Below, piece after piece: positions 1 through 10,500 of a stretch of DNA of 64,000 nt; the stretch's first letter is position 1, and the number at the start of each line of letters is the position of its first letter. The translations under genes and the position numbers were made by a program. Under the pieces are notes generated by a model. The model worked only from the letters and a program-made list of their open reading frames with translations, was not told where the DNA came from and made no database searches. The DNA is taken from NCBI RefSeq assembly GCF_032362555.1, contig NC_083511.1:2914001-2978000 (forward strand), given 5' to 3'. The DNA comes from Amyelois transitella (taxonomy: Eukaryota; Arthropoda; Insecta; Lepidoptera; Pyralidae).

Positions 1-2691
1 ACTTCAAGTTCTGCTTTGACAACAGATGAACATTTTTCGGGCAGCACTGTCGAATACATACAAAATGCCTCTTCAATTTCACAACTGGTCGCAAAATTTG
101 ACGGTAACACACAAGATAGTGCCGATACTACTTTACGGTGTTTTATAAACCTCTCAATCAATTGTTGTATTGTATGGTCGAGAAAAGGGATGAATAAATT
201 TAATTTATAATACGTGGATATATCCGACGCAGGAATATTTGAGCGATTCAGCTGCCTTCCGACAATACGTGGCATAAGCAGTATACCACCATTTTCTTCG
301 AGCAACACCTTTGCTTCTTCATATAGATGGAGATACTCTTCGTCAACTTTGTCTCTTAAAAGTTGCAAAGCATTAATAACATTATCAACGTGGCTGAATG
401 CTGTTATGAGGTCTGCGTTAACTGTCTGCAGTTGCTTTGACAGCGACAATGTATAGCTCATAACTTTTTGAAGAATTACTAGGCACATAACAAAATTCGA
501 AGATCGAAGTGTGTTAAGCATTTGGACGGCTTGTTGCGATGTTTCTTTATTGTGGCTAGATTGGAGTTCTTCGAGAGCATGCACAATCGCTGAATAAATT
601 TCTTTAAATCTTATAACGGCTTCATGCTTATGAACCCACCGTGTTTCACACATTGCAAGCAAGCTTTTTTGATGATCAGCCGGTAACAAATCCCTAATTT
701 TTTCTTTCAGAACAGCAGTGCGTTGAGCCGAATGTCTAAAGTAGGAACCAACAGATTGTACGATTCCAACGCAGTTTCGTACTTCTGCTTGAGAACATGA
801 GTCGGCAATAGCGAGATTGAGAGAGTGTGCACTACAATGTACATAAAGAGCAAGAGGACAGTCTTGACGAATAAATGCTTGGGCACCGTGCAAATACCCA
901 CTCATAGCTGCAGCTCCATCGTAACCTTGACCAACCACATGAGAACAATCAAGTCCATGCTTTTTCAGAGCTGTAATTATAAGATTTGCAAGACCGGATC
1001 CTGTCACGTCAACAGTTGGAATATACTCTAAAAACATCTCCTTAACTTTATGTTGTTTCGCATCTTTTGAATCAACATATCGCAAGCACAATGAGACTTG
1101 CTCCATACGCGCAATGTCAGTTGTCTCGTCAGCGAGAATCGAAAAAAAAATAGCTTCCTTTACTTCGTTAATGATCTTGTGTTGAATAATTTCACCACAA
1201 ATGTCAATTATTTCATTTTGGATTTGTGGGCTCGTGTAAAGGGCATTCTTCTGAGAAGTGATCAAATGCTCCGAAAGATCTTTATCCCCAGATTCGGCTG
1301 CGTACCGCAATAGAGCTCGAAAATTACCCTCATTCTGAAGTGGTTGTTCAGACTCCGGTGTAACGTGAATCCGTCCCGAATCAGTTTTACCTCTTAAAGG
1401 TATACCTTGTTTGCCGCAAAAAATTATTCCTTTTACGATGGGGATTAGTTTTTTTCGATTTTCTTGTTGCTGTCTTTTTCTTTCAGAAGACAACTGCTCA
1501 TCAACTGAAACAACCTGAGAAGACATTACTTTTAGGAAGTTATCTGCGAGTTCCAAATTTCGTTTGTGATATCCTGATTTTGCATGAGTTTCAAATATTT
1601 CTAATGCATTCTTCCACTTGCAAAAAGGATCGGTTACAAGCTGGCCGACCCGCTGATGGCCCCCTTTACCTTCATCAAGCGAACGTCTCATTACGACGCA
1701 AATTCTACAATATGCTCCACTTTTATACTCAGAATATGCCAACCAGGGGAATCTTTCCATCCATTTCATTTGAAAGCGCAAATTTCGTTTTGTAGAAATG
1801 GGAAACTTGTAATCTTGAGGTGGAGTCCAAGGCTCTTTTAAAATTTGGGCCTTTAGATATTCATTCTCGATATTGTCTTCAGTCGCATAAAAACCAACAT
1901 CCAATTTAGAAGAATGTGAAGATGACGTAACAGATGAGCTGGTGCTGCTGCTGGTCGGTTCTAGGCTAAGTGAAGGGTCGGTAGTGGTAGGTATAAAACA
2001 GGGCGCTGGCGACACCACCGACTCGGTCTCGACATTGGATACCGTAAATGAAGTCGAAGGCTCGCTTGTGATCACAATTTTATTGTCAGCATGCAAACTA
2101 GTTGTTGGTCCCAAATTCTCTTGTTTACGGGTAGCCGGTGAACCACACCACTTTTTCCAATACTCCATACCTTTAAGTTTATCGCCTTTTCTTTTCTTTT
2201 TCTCCATTTTCTCGTAATCTAAAATAATAAAAAAATACTATCTATTTATTTATCTAACCAGCAATAAGTACACCCATCCATGAGAATTAATAATTAATTA
2301 ATTCTCATTTTATTAGTATTGCTATTTTAAACGTAATAAGTAGTGGAAATTATAAATCTACTTACGTATCACAAAAATGACAAAATAACCTCTAATAATA
2401 GTCACTGTAAATTATTGTCCTCTGCTTTACTACTCTCACTCGATGATCGTTGGTAAATGAACACGACACGACAAGTGCGTGCGCGTGGGATACGAAACGG
2501 CACGAAAATATACGAAGGTTACCGAATGCGATCGGTTAAACGATTGTGTGTGACGAAGCGCGGGCCGGGTGATAGAATCCAACCAAACCACATACCTATC
2601 TTAGCGTAAGAATGGGAATGGATGAGATGTTAATCTTAACTTTTCGGGGGGGGTTTAAACCCCCAGAACCCTCCCCCTGGCTACGCCCGTG
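1..2691 (-). mobile_element. hAT element, right part with terminal repeat
   Basis: Upstream of the transposase the sequence ends at 2691 with a G-rich/C-rich stretch that, read on the minus strand, begins CACGGGCGTAGCCAGGGGG. This is the style of many hAT terminal repeats (CA-n-GGCGTAGCCA). A GGGGGTTTAAACCCCC palindrome sits inside it at 2649-2664. The other end and the 8-bp target duplication cannot be checked because the element leaves the window. Positions 2221-2640 hold the presumed promoter and first-exon region and no other gene. Confidence 0.7.
3..2207 (-). CDS. hAT-family transposase, ZMYM1/DUF4371-like, 3' end off window
   Basis: One open frame of about 735 codons runs from an ATG at 2205-2207 to the window edge with no stop, so the C-terminus (including the hATC dimerisation region) is missing. 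Visible in order: a lysine-rich start, a Ser/Thr-rich linker (about residues 50-95), a TTF-type zinc-finger region with YCRICVVM near residue 170, the first catalytic region SILADETTDI near 360, GQGYDGAAAMSG near 430 and CETRWVH near 520. This order is that of hAT transposases and their domesticated ZMYM1-like relatives. An AG acceptor (ttattattttag) lies 11 bases before the ATG, so a non-coding first exon is possible. The frame is uninterrupted, unlike most neighbours, so the copy may be young. A domesticated gene is less likely because a hAT-like terminal repeat follows at 2691. Confidence 0.85.
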   Translation of the reverse strand, partial: MEKKKRKGDKLKGMEYWKKWCGSPATRKQENLGPTTSLHADNKIVITSEPSTSFTVSNVETESVVSPAPCFIPTTTDPSLSLEPTSSSTSSSVTSSSHSSKLDVGFYATEDNIENEYLKAQILKEPWTPPQDYKFPISTKRNLRFQMKWMERFPWLAYSEYKSGAYCRICVVMRRSLDEGKGGHQRVGQLVTDPFCKWKNALEIFETHAKSGYHKRNLELADNFLKVMSSQVVSVDEQLSSERKRQQQENRKKLIPIVKGIIFCGKQGIPLRGKTDSGRIHVTPESEQPLQNEGNFRALLRYAAESGDKDLSEHLITSQKNALYTSPQIQNEIIDICGEIIQHKIINEVKEAIFFSILADETTDIARMEQVSLCLRYVDSKDAKQHKVKEMFLEYIPTVDVTGSGLANLIITALKKHGLDCSHVVGQGYDGAAAMSGYLHGAQAFIRQDCPLALYVHCSAHSLNLAIADSCSQAEVRNCVGIVQSVGSYFRHSAQRTAVLKEKIRDLLPADHQKSLLAMCETRWVHKHEAVIRFKEIYSAIVHALEELQSSHNKETSQQAVQMLNTLRSSNFVMCLVILQKVMSYTLSLSKQLQTVNADLITAFSHVDNVINALQLLRDKVDEEYLHLYEEAKVLLEENGGILLMPRIVGRQLNRSNIPASDISTYYKLNLFIPFLDHTIQQLIERFIKHRKVVSALSCVLPSNFATSCEIEEAFCMYSTVLPEKCSSVVKAELE

Positions 2692-3377
2692 AAAAGTGAT
2701 CACTAGCCTGTCCGCCATTATCACAATGTGATATTGAATAATGTTAAATTTATTTTATTTAATTCTAGAAGATATCGACTACAATTGAATTATATTTAAA
2801 TTGAATTACACATAAACAGTTTTTCTTAAAGGTTTATTATTACAAAATAAAAAACATATTATAATTTTTACCTATTTATGATACAGTTTTTTAAGTATTT
2901 CATTGAATTAAGAGAGCGCGTGAAAATTTTGGCCTAAATTCATATAGTATTTCACGTAAATCTACTTTCCCAATAAGATATTGAACATAATAGCAAAGAA
3001 ATTAAAGATTTTACTTAACTTAATTGATATAATAAAATCTCGGAACACACATGTCACTTGTACGATAAAAAGTATAACATTAACGATAATTGCATGTTAC
3101 CCTTTAAAACATTTATAATAAGTCACAATAAGTTCTATAAAAGTGTAAAAAATGTTCACTTTTATATTAAGAGCTGTCTAAAAAGTAACACGTGACCCAA
3201 AGTACAGCTGTTGTGGTAGCTGTTACACAAAAAAATGCTTATATAATGTCGATATAATCCAATTATTTTATGATTGGATATCTAACACAGCTATGTGCTG
3301 AATTATTTGTGCCCAAATTAGAGTTATATTAGCAGAGGATGCGCTGTTTACGCCGTTGTACAGCAAGCTCAAGCAGC
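2692..3377. other. AT-rich stretch, no gene seen
   Basis: No coding similarity, long repeat or RNA gene is recognisable. The start of the decayed Harbinger at 3378-4487 may extend into it, but I could not find its terminal repeat. Confidence 0.5.
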
Positions 3378-3715
3378 TAATGCACTCGTATTGTTGCTGT
3401 CATACAGCACTTTCGTGCTACTTGGGGTATGCTATTTTCGGTATTCAAAATTCGCAATGAAGACGAAACATATTTTCCAAATTTGTCCAAATCATCGTCT
3501 TTTTTTTCAAGTCTTGACTTTTTTCAATATTGTCCAGTTTATTTAAGGCCGATTCTATGTAACCTGCTTTTTTAGTTGTTTTTTTAGACATTGGAAACGG
3601 AAGCACATCATCGACGAATTGTATATTTGAATTTATAACATTTTCTATATTTTTCGTATTTTCATTTTCAAATTATTCAAAGACTATTTCTTGTGATGCC
3701 AGGGACGTATTATTC
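3378..3715 (-). pseudogene. MADF/BESS-type Harbinger partner protein, C-terminal exon remnant
   Basis: Read on the minus strand, this stretch encodes a Lys/Asp-rich tail containing KFGKYVSSSLRIL, which resembles the 'D-x-FGxYVAxxLR' segment near the C-terminus of MADF/Myb-like partner proteins of PIF/Harbinger elements. One in-frame stop interrupts the early part. It ends at a TAG at 3378-3380. It sits antisense and immediately upstream of the Harbinger transposase exon that starts at 3748, the same arrangement as the better preserved partner exons in Harbingers A, C and D of this window. The assignment rests on this context and a weak motif. Confidence 0.5.
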
Positions 3716-3747
3716 TGTAAACATACATTTATTTAATTATTTTACAG

Positions 3748-4487
3748 GTGCCAAGATCTGAAGAGGAATGGAATCAAATAATAAGGAGCTTTTTTATGAG
3801 ATGGAATTTTCCCAACTGCGTTGGTGTCATTGATGGAAAACATATAAACGTAAAATGTCCCCCTGGCACAGGATCAGACTTTTTTAATTATAAAAGTACA
3901 TTTAGTGTTGTGTTACTAGCTTGTCTTGATCACGACTATTGTTTCACATACATTGACGTGTGAGCAAAAGGTAGAAACTCTGATGGTGGAATATTTAATG
4001 ATTGTACTTTAAAGAAGACTATTGAAGAGAATACCATAAATTTGCCAAGTAATGCAGTACTTGTCGCAGATGAAGCGTTTCCTTTTAAACCTTATTTGAT
4101 GAAACCGTATCCTCACCGTAATGATTTAAGTAGAGAACAAAAATTGTATAACTACAGATGGACAATTTTCGAAAAGCCAATCACTACAAGTATAGACAAG
4201 GTAGATGTTATAGTGAAAACATCATGTGCTTTACACAACTGGAAAACTTCACCTGGTGGGGTGTAACTTCACCTTACACCCCACCAGGTTTTATAGACGA
4301 AGAATGTCAAAGAAGTGGTCATCGTCTTGGTACTTAGGGACAAAATGCTTCAGGCGGAGCTTTTGAAAATATAACATCACAGAACAACAGGAATAGTACA
4401 AGGGAAGCTATAAGAATCCGTGGTAATTATTGTCATTACTTTAACAATGATGGTGCTGTACCTTGGCAAGACAGTGCCATTTTTTAA
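3748..4487 (+). pseudogene. PIF/Harbinger transposase (HARBI1-like), decayed second exon
   Basis: After a splice-acceptor-like tttattattttacag the frame gives GVIDGKHI (first catalytic Asp), FFNYKSTFSVVLLACLDHDY, then a stop at 3961-3963, and later VLVADEAFP (second Asp) and VKTSCALHNW. The tail YCHYFNNDGAVPWQ and a TAA at 4485-4487 match the normal end of the family. The block that should carry the third acidic residue (RRxVExxFG) is missing between NYR and WTIF, so the protein could not be active. A perfect inverted duplication at 4251-4289 also breaks the frame. This is a DDE_Tnp_4 endonuclease remnant. Confidence 0.85.
4251..4289. repeat. Perfect 16-bp inverted repeat, 7-nt loop
   Basis: Left arm 4251-4266 and right arm 4274-4289 are exact reverse complements around cttcacc. 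The hairpin interrupts the transposase reading frame just after CALHNW and introduces a stop. Confidence 0.9.
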
Positions 4488-4587
4488 TGATAAAAAGTTT
4501 CACATTTATAATATTATGCACTTGACTGTACTTTAGAAAATTTATATTAATACATACTTACCATATTTGATGTTGTTTCTCTGTGTT

Positions 4588-4755
4588 CTAAACTGCAATT
4601 TTCCTTTCATCCTCTTTTACCAACCCTGTTGCTACTAAATATAGGTTGAATATCTGCTTATACTTTTTCCACGAGTTTCCATCAATTATTTTATATCCCA
4701 CAGGCGGCTTTATTGATCCTACCATTATTTTTTCCATTTTGTTGTCTTCCACCAT
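4588..4755 (-). pseudogene. Retrotransposon gag-like N-terminal fragment (55 aa)
   Basis: A short frame from an ATG at 4753-4755 to a stop at 4588-4590 contains SWKKYKQIFNLYLVATGL followed by KEDERKIAV. This is the 'W-x-x-F-x-QxFxxYLxATGL' signature at the start of Ty3/gypsy-type gag proteins of insects. Only the first 55 residues remain. A donor-like CAAATATG/GTAAGT lies just downstream at about 4560, resembling the donor of the Harbinger partner gene, so a chimeric or exonised fragment is possible. Confidence 0.55.
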
Positions 4756-4759
4756 CTTT

Positions 4760-5160
4760 TATTTCTTAACACCGCTTAGCCAACCTCAAACTGCCCCAAC
4801 TATGAAGTACATATAGGTAGATATTTTGTTACTAATATTATTTTCTTTTTGTTTTTTCCACTAAATACAACACTAAGGATCTTTATTTACATTGTTTTCA
4901 CCTGACACAATGTTTCATATAGGAATTTATGAAATAAAACACATTCGAGCTTCGGTCGCATGATGACGCCATCACAAACTGATTTATTGTATGTCCGTTA
5001 TAAACTGTTAGTCTATCTTGACAATGACATCATACTATCGAATCAATTGGACAATTCGAATCATCAATGAATCGAATCCATATATAATACAATCCGAATG
5101 GGGTAATGACTGCGATCATTTGAATCATTCGAATTAAACGTGATTCGAGTCCCATCACTA
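4760..5160. repeat. Non-coding stretch ending in a hAT-like terminus
   Basis: No coding signal is seen. On the minus strand the boundary at 5160 reads TAGTGATGGGACTCGAA, close to the hAT terminus at 22974 (TAGCGATGGGCGATTC). It may be a non-autonomous hAT derivative. The other end was not located. Confidence 0.4.
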
Positions 5161-5164
5161 GTTA

Positions 5165-5375
5165 AAATGATACTAGTTCCGTCCAGGGGCTTCGTTCCCG
5201 TGAAAATTTTGCAATACGAAGTACCCTATATGTTAGTCCAGGTCATATTCTACTCGTTTAACAAATTTCATAATAATCCGTCCAGAAGTTTCTGTGTGAA
5301 AGAGAAATAAACACACAAATACGTCCACAGATCCTTACAAACTTTCGCATTTATAATGTAAGTAGGATTTAAAAA
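5165..5375 (+). repeat. Dispersed retroposon-like 3' tail
   Basis: The run 'aatccgtccagaagtttctgtg ... actttcgcatttataatgtaagtaggat' (quoted in parts) matches, from memory, a very common insect repeat tail of RTE/SINE or Helitron type. No coding potential remains. Confidence 0.5.
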
Positions 5376-5401
5376 TCTCAGTTGATTATCAGTGATTTTA
5401 T

Positions 5402-6319
5402 TTAATCAGAATCAAATTCTTCACCTGAGAGGACAGCATCTTTGGTTGATTTTCTTGCTATGTCAGAATAATAGGATTCTGATGACTCTTCACTGCTGCT
5501 GCCATCATTAACAGGAATGACTAATTGCTCTATATCGGTGTATAAAGTTCTGCCTCCCTCAAAATACTCCTTTTCAATTTTCATAACATGTCTACATGAA
5601 TTTACCCAATTTTCCACAGAGAATGCTTGCTGAAAACTTTCAAATGCTTGCTGAGCTGCCATCTACAAAAAACATTTAGAACAAAATTAAAGTTAGTAAT
5701 GATCAAACTCATAGTTTACTGAATAAAAGTTAATAAGAGAACCTTTACTTTTATATCAGTTGACCACACATTATTTGATGAAATTTTATGCTTAGCGATC
5801 CCCCAAATTAATTCAATTGGGTTTAAATTGCAATGGTAAGGTGGATGTCGTACTACTGTGATCATATTCTCCTAAAATCTCATCTTTTTCATAAAGAGGC
5901 CGGTTTATGGCGTTTTACTAATGTTAAAAGCTCCGGCTTGCGCAATGAGTCCTCAAACAGCACGCCATTGTCTTCAAGCTATACTTTAATTTCGGCAACT
6001 TTAGTTGCGCTTGTTGGCTTATTTAGTATCACTGAGTAGTAGGCCGCATTGTCCATGACTATTATACTAGCCTCAGCGAGATTTGGGATTAATTTATCTT
6101 TAACCCATTTCGTAAAATTGGAATGGTTCATTTCAGAGTGGTAGTTTTCATTCTGATTATTTCCGCTGAAAATCAATAAGGCATTCGGAACAAATCCCTT
6201 CTCACTGCCAGCATGTACAATAATGTACCGCTTGCCTTTGCTCACATTTTCTTTTACTTCACTAACATCCAATTTCAATCTGCTTTAATAACATGTAGCA
6301 GATTACGAAGAGTAGGCAC
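5402..6319 (-). pseudogene. Tc1/mariner-type DDE transposase, catalytic exon
   Basis: A splice acceptor (ttttag) precedes GTG at 6319, then VPTLRNLLHVIKAD, a stop, GKRYIIVHAGSEKGFVPNAL, the catalytic SIIVMDNAAYY, and further on HPPYHCNLNPIELIWG with the third acidic residue. The C-terminus at 5402-5662 is acidic and Ser-rich, as usual for this insect DDE_3 family. Damage: a TGA in place of Leu or Trp near 6293, an amber codon replacing Trp near 5978, and a frameshift between about 5875 and 5900. The HTH-bearing exon is 1.6 kb away at 7926-8094 with a matching donor, and the intervening intron now holds piggyBac sequence. Confidence 0.85.
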
Positions 6320-6472
6320 CTAAAATAACAAATACTCAACCCTTAAATGCATGATTTAATATATTTAATTGGAAAAAATATATTTTGTTCAGGTTGATGG
6401 GTATTTTAACGGAAAAATATAAAAAAAAAACAAAATTCATATATCATGTTTTTTTTACTGGAAAAAGGTTGT

Positions 6473-7637
6473 GTATCAAAAATGAAACAGTATGCAATAC
6501 ATGGTGAAAAAATATTAACTTTACCCTATAACGAATATTTTTTCAATTGTTATTAAATAACACAAAACAATTACATTTTTTCTTAAAACAAAGTATTACG
6601 TCACATTTTGAACACTTTATAGAGCTCAAGAGCTTACACTGAGGATACTGACAACGCCTCCTTGTGTCAGTTGTAATTGGTTCATGTCCAACTTTGTCAA
6701 GACGAACATCTTTAGGTGGCATCGCTGGTATAATAGTTTTTTTTTTTTCTTTTTGGCTATTGCTTCTTCAATGCTTGAGCTAGGTCTTCCCCTCTTGTTC
6801 TCTTTATATGTGCCATATTTACATAGAGCTTCAGCCAAATCGAAAAATGAACCGCCAAATCCATAAGATTTTTGAGTTGATTCCCTTTTGTTTATTTACC
6901 TTTAAATACAGAACCCAGGAATTTATAACGGTGATATCTAAAAGGTGATAGAAGATTCGCAAATATCAATTTCTGGTTTTCATGTGTATGCGGTATCGAC
7001 CTAAAAAACTATCCATTAAGTCGACCCCACCCATATGTGAATTATATTCCTTTATCAGTCTTGGGCAAGGAATAGACACCACTTTTTTTCTCTTTTTGTC
7101 GTATCTTTCGATTGTCTCAATAGGATCTGCTCCAACATACGTAGAGAGGAGAATTACATGTTTATTGTCTTTCCAGCTAACAGCGGTCACTGGTGTTCCT
7201 TCGTAACTGGAGACGTTTTAAACGTAATCACCTCTTGGTATATTACTTTTCATAACCTCAGCTTTTGAAGGTAATTTGCAGTTCTTTCCTAGTCGGTTAC
7301 GTTGAACGGTTCCGAGACAATAAATTCCATGTTGAGTGATATAATGCATAAGTGGTATGTTTGTGTAAAAATTGTCGAAGTAAATTATATGATTGCAGTT
7401 TCTAGGTACACCTCGTGTTAGTCTAACAACCGTATCAGAGACTACACCAAGTGCTGGCTCCGTTGAAAGACGATCATGAATCACTTTACCAGAATAAATC
7501 TCAAATTGATAGGCAAATCCTTGCAAAGAACACATAACAAATAATTTAAAACCCCGTTTGTGGGGTTTGTTGGGCAAACGAAATTAGCTCAATATTGTTT
7601 TGGCAGAGGCATAAAGTTACTGTTTCATTTTTGATAC
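6473..7637. repeat. 20-bp perfect inverted repeats flanking the piggyBac remnant
   Basis: Positions 6473-6492 and 7618-7637 are exact reverse complements (tactgtttcatttttgatac at the right copy). They bracket the piggyBac coding remnant within the mariner-type intron and may be its subterminal repeats. I could not place the TTAA-flanked termini. Confidence 0.7.
6605..7610 (-). pseudogene. piggyBac-type transposase (DDE_Tnp_1_7), C-terminal two thirds
   Basis: The frame starting near 7577 (NKPHKRGFKLFVMCS) contains HIIYFDNFYT with a catalytic Asp, then after a frameshift near 7210 continues through DNKHVILLSTYVGA, YNSHMGGVDLMDSFLGRYRI, and after another break near 6966 into EALCKYGTYKENKRGRPS. 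The end near 6610-6660 is Cys-poor compared with the usual CxxC tail. The N-terminal part with the first Asp is absent. It lies inside the intron of the mariner-type gene on the same strand. Confidence 0.85.
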
Positions 7638-7925
7638 GCTATGCATTTAAGATTTGGATACAATATGTTATTTCTCGGATATGTAAGTGGCCAACACTGG
7701 TGTCAGTTTTTTTAAGCTGCGTTTAGGAATCTGACTGTCATAGCTTAACGACTGCCATCAATAACGACGTCTAGCATAACAATATGTAAAAAATATTTAA
7801 AAACTTAATTATTTACATTCGAAAACAACTTTTCTATGTGTAATGCTCTCACACTTACACCAAGGAGCCAATTTCAATTATTTTATGAAAATGTTTGTAT
7901 AACATAATAAATAAAAAAAATTTAC

Positions 7926-8094
7926 CTGTTTTTTCACCTCGTAGAAAAAATGGACCTTTTGTCTTTGGCCGACAAATCAAAATTGTCCCAAACCATTTTT
8001 GGATGACCTTTTCTATGTTTTCCTGGTGTAGAAAACACGCCCTTATTTCTAGCACCTTCTTTTTCAATATTTCGGACAGTGTTTAGGCTAACAC
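7926..8094 (-). pseudogene. Mariner-type transposase, HTH exon
   Basis: Between an acceptor (tttttag) and a donor (CAG/GTAAAT at 7925) the minus strand encodes GVSLNTVRNIEKEGARNKG, then TPGKHRKGHPKMVWDNFDLS, the N-terminal DNA-binding region of the same DDE_3 transposase family as 5402-6319. The frame is lost in the last 30 bases, but a one-base shift restores FYEVKKQ, which joins in phase to VPTLRNLL of the next exon. The two exons therefore belong to one broken gene. Confidence 0.8.
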
Positions 8095-8154
8095 CTAAAA
8101 ATAAATAAAATTGTGTAAAAAAAAAATTAATGATGAGAAACGAACTTTCTCTGA

Positions 8155-8310
8155 TTGGCCTGGGTCTTGGATGTTTATCTATATATAGGTATGTATTATA
8201 AAATATAGTATCGTTGAGTTAGTATCTCGTAACACAAGTTTCGAACTTACTTCGAGGCTAACTCAATCTGTGTAATTTGTCCCGTATATATTTACATACA
8301 TACATACAAT
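8155..8310 (+). repeat. Dispersed repeat, copy 1 (inverted copy at 41925-42080)
   Basis: The stretch from 'tggcctgggtcttgg' to 'gtgtaatttgtcccg' recurs in reverse orientation at 41925-42080 with clear similarity over about 130 bp. I recall it as a common lepidopteran SINE or Helitron-like repeat, which is part of the basis for the taxon guess. Confidence 0.65.
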
Positions 8311-8689
8311 CACGTCTATATCTATATAATATTTATATTTATTTATTTATAATTTTCCTATAAAATCTAGCAGCCACAAATATTGTTGTCTATCATGTGT
8401 TCATTTTTATATAAATTTAAAGGTTTTTTGTGTTTAAATTGTTTAAAAATAGTATTTCAACAATTTGCTAATGACGCGCTTGTCGCGTCATTGGCCTCCC
8501 TGAAGGTTTCTTTATAACGCGCTAGGTGCGTCATAGACCATGAATCGGTTGTGTTTAAATTAAGCTTAATTACTTCAACTTGCAAAAAAACTAACCGTTG
8601 TCATCCGCGTCCTGGTTAGGCCCTTAAATACTGCCGACATGCCGGTACCAGGCTGTTCACGGACTGCGCTACAAGCATATGGGCCTCAT
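8311..8689. other. No gene seen
   Basis: AT-rich with TACA and TTTA simple repeats. A near-palindromic 'gacgcgcttgtcgcgtca' lies at 8473-8490 and a related 'acgcgctaggtgcgtca' at 8517-8533. No coding similarity. Confidence 0.4.
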
Positions 8690-8885
8690 CGCTTATTTTG
8701 GCTGCCTCAGCGCTTATTTTGGCTGCCTCAGCCTGCACTTTAGCAGCTTCGGCTTACAGGAGCGCAGTCTTGGCAAGCATATTATCCGTGCCGGCACGTA
8801 GCTCCTCAATCCGCATCATTATTCTTCGACTGTCATCGAGGGCACTTGATCTTTCTGCGGACAAAATAAGAAATGTGACATTAGT
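8690..8885 (-). pseudogene. Fragment of an alpha-helical protein with AEAAKIS heptads
   Basis: The minus strand reads SAERSSALDDSRRIMMRIEE..., one in-frame stop, then three seven-residue units of the form AEAAK(V/I)(Q/S), the last two encoded by an exact tandem 21-nt repeat at about 8693-8734. Heptad spacing and composition suggest a coiled coil such as the tail of a Myb/SANT-like transposon protein. No family can be named and both ends are unclear. Confidence 0.4.
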
Positions 8886-8937
8886 AAAATAAACAATTCA
8901 ATGTGGCTATACAGTGATTCATCCAACTTAATATCTG

Positions 8938-10110
8938 TTATTTGTCATGCAATGAAACTGATAACGCAAAACGCTTGCGCCAAGATATTAATTTGATACT
9001 AGCAATATTATAAATACATATTATATATAGTATACTAGCAGTTGATTTAACTAAAATGTCAATGTTAAAATCACCACAAATAATTAATTTTTTATTACAT
9101 TTTGAGGTAACATGTAACACTTGATCCATTATTTTTAAAAATTGTTTAAATTCACTGTTTGGGGGACTGTACACACAAACAATTATATGATGTTCTAGCT
9201 CGGCACAGGTCACTTCGGCACACCGCTCAACCGAAAGTCTGGTTATGTCTGTTCGCTCTTTACAGCGAAGACCGCATTTGATAAATATCATAGACCCACC
9301 TCTAATTGCAGACTTTCTGTTTAAGCAGCTCACAATATTATAATTGTTTAGGCTGAACATCATCTCCCCCTCCATGAGCCAATGCTCAGTCAAACATAAA
9401 ATGTCCACATTTAATTCTTCTAAAACTAGTTGTACTTCTAATTCTTTGCCGGGAAGACCTTGTATATTTTGATGGATAATTCTTAACCCTCGAGGGTTTC
9501 CCGTTGTCTGAGTGTGCAGTTTAAATTAACTGTCAAGTCTACAGAGTTACCATCACACAGAGTTGGCAATTCTGTAGACAACTTATAATTAATATTTCGC
9601 TTACAATGTAAACTCGTCCAAAAATTTGTATTACTAGCTACCAATGTAGCAATTTTGTTCTTATGGTATCTGGATAGAAATATTCTATCATTGATCTTAA
9701 AATTATCACCTATGAAATTGTTTGTGTCAAAAAACACAAATTTGTCACTGTGACGACATGTCAACGAATGCATAAAATTATTAAGTAGTTGAATGTTTTT
9801 ATTAAGTTTTGGAGACTGGCAACTCATATATGGAATAGCACACAAAATTATTTGGTTAACATTTAATGTTTTTCAAAGATTCAAAACAGTTAATTATATC
9901 TTTCCTGCCAATTTTGAAACTATCACCAATTAATATTACTATGGTGGATTTGTTATTTAAGTTTACATTATTAATTCTCTCAATAATTTGGGTAAAAGAT
10001 GCATTTGGCATGCAGTACTTTATAAAAGACTGATTTAGGGTATCACAAAAATATTTACCCATATTGCTACCAATACCATCTGAATTCGACATTTCATATC
10101 GTTCCATACC
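8938..10110 (-). pseudogene. Non-LTR retrotransposon: SGNH-like region plus endonuclease domain
   Basis: From 10107 downward an SGNH-hydrolase-like region (STIVILIGDSFKIGRKDI, then CAIPYMSC about 40 residues later) is followed in shifted frames by IIHQNIQGLPGKE and an endonuclease/exonuclease/phosphatase domain with DILCLTEHWL, RGGSMIF, CVYSPPNSE and ICGDFNIDIL. That order is known from CR1-like insect LINEs. The reverse transcriptase is absent: the frame ends at 8938. Breaks occur at about 9850 and between 9483 and 9408. 5'-truncated and 3'-truncated copy, not the same family as the LINEs at 17667 and 29930. Confidence 0.8.
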
Positions 10111-10164
10111 TTACACGACACGACACGACCGTTCTTACACGACATTTCATATCGTTCCATACCT
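10087..10164 (+). repeat. 25-bp direct repeat, 53-bp period
   Basis: cgacatttcatatcgttcc and the next six bases occur at 10087-10111 and again at 10140-10164 exactly. The spacer holds acgacacgacacgacc. A short tandem duplication at the 5' edge of the LINE fragment. Confidence 0.85.
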
Positions 10165-10500
10165 GAAATCAGATTTGCATAATTGTAACTGGTTATGCAT
10201 ACCATCCATGTCATTATGGATATGTCTTTGACGGTATGTTTAGTTTTAGTAACACCCGCCTTCCGTGACCCCCCCTTGTCGGAAGCCTATAGTTTTTTTT
10301 TAGGAATTTTTGCAGTATTCATATAAAAAGTGTGCTAAAGTCATTAACCGCCAGATGGGCAAGGGGGGGAGAGTAAGAAGGGATGAAAGGGGTGAAGGGG
10401 AGTTAAGGAACTCTCTCCCCGTAACCCCCTCGACCTCCACCCCCAACAATTACAAGTATAGGATGAAATAAAATGCAAAATTTAGAACATCTATTTTATT
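10165..10500. other. Non-coding, G-rich patch
   Basis: 10355-10440 is strongly purine/G-rich with at least four G-runs (for example ggggggga, aggggtgaagggg). It may be the terminal region of the adjacent Merlin element, but I could not match a second end. Confidence 0.35.

Noticed and set aside
1..2217. Several plus-strand frames of 60-90 codons over the first 2.2 kb
   Set aside because: All are antisense shadows of the long hAT transposase frame on the minus strand.
10355..10440. G-quadruplex regulatory element
   Set aside because: G-runs are present, but no promoter or gene is nearby and they may be part of a transposon end.
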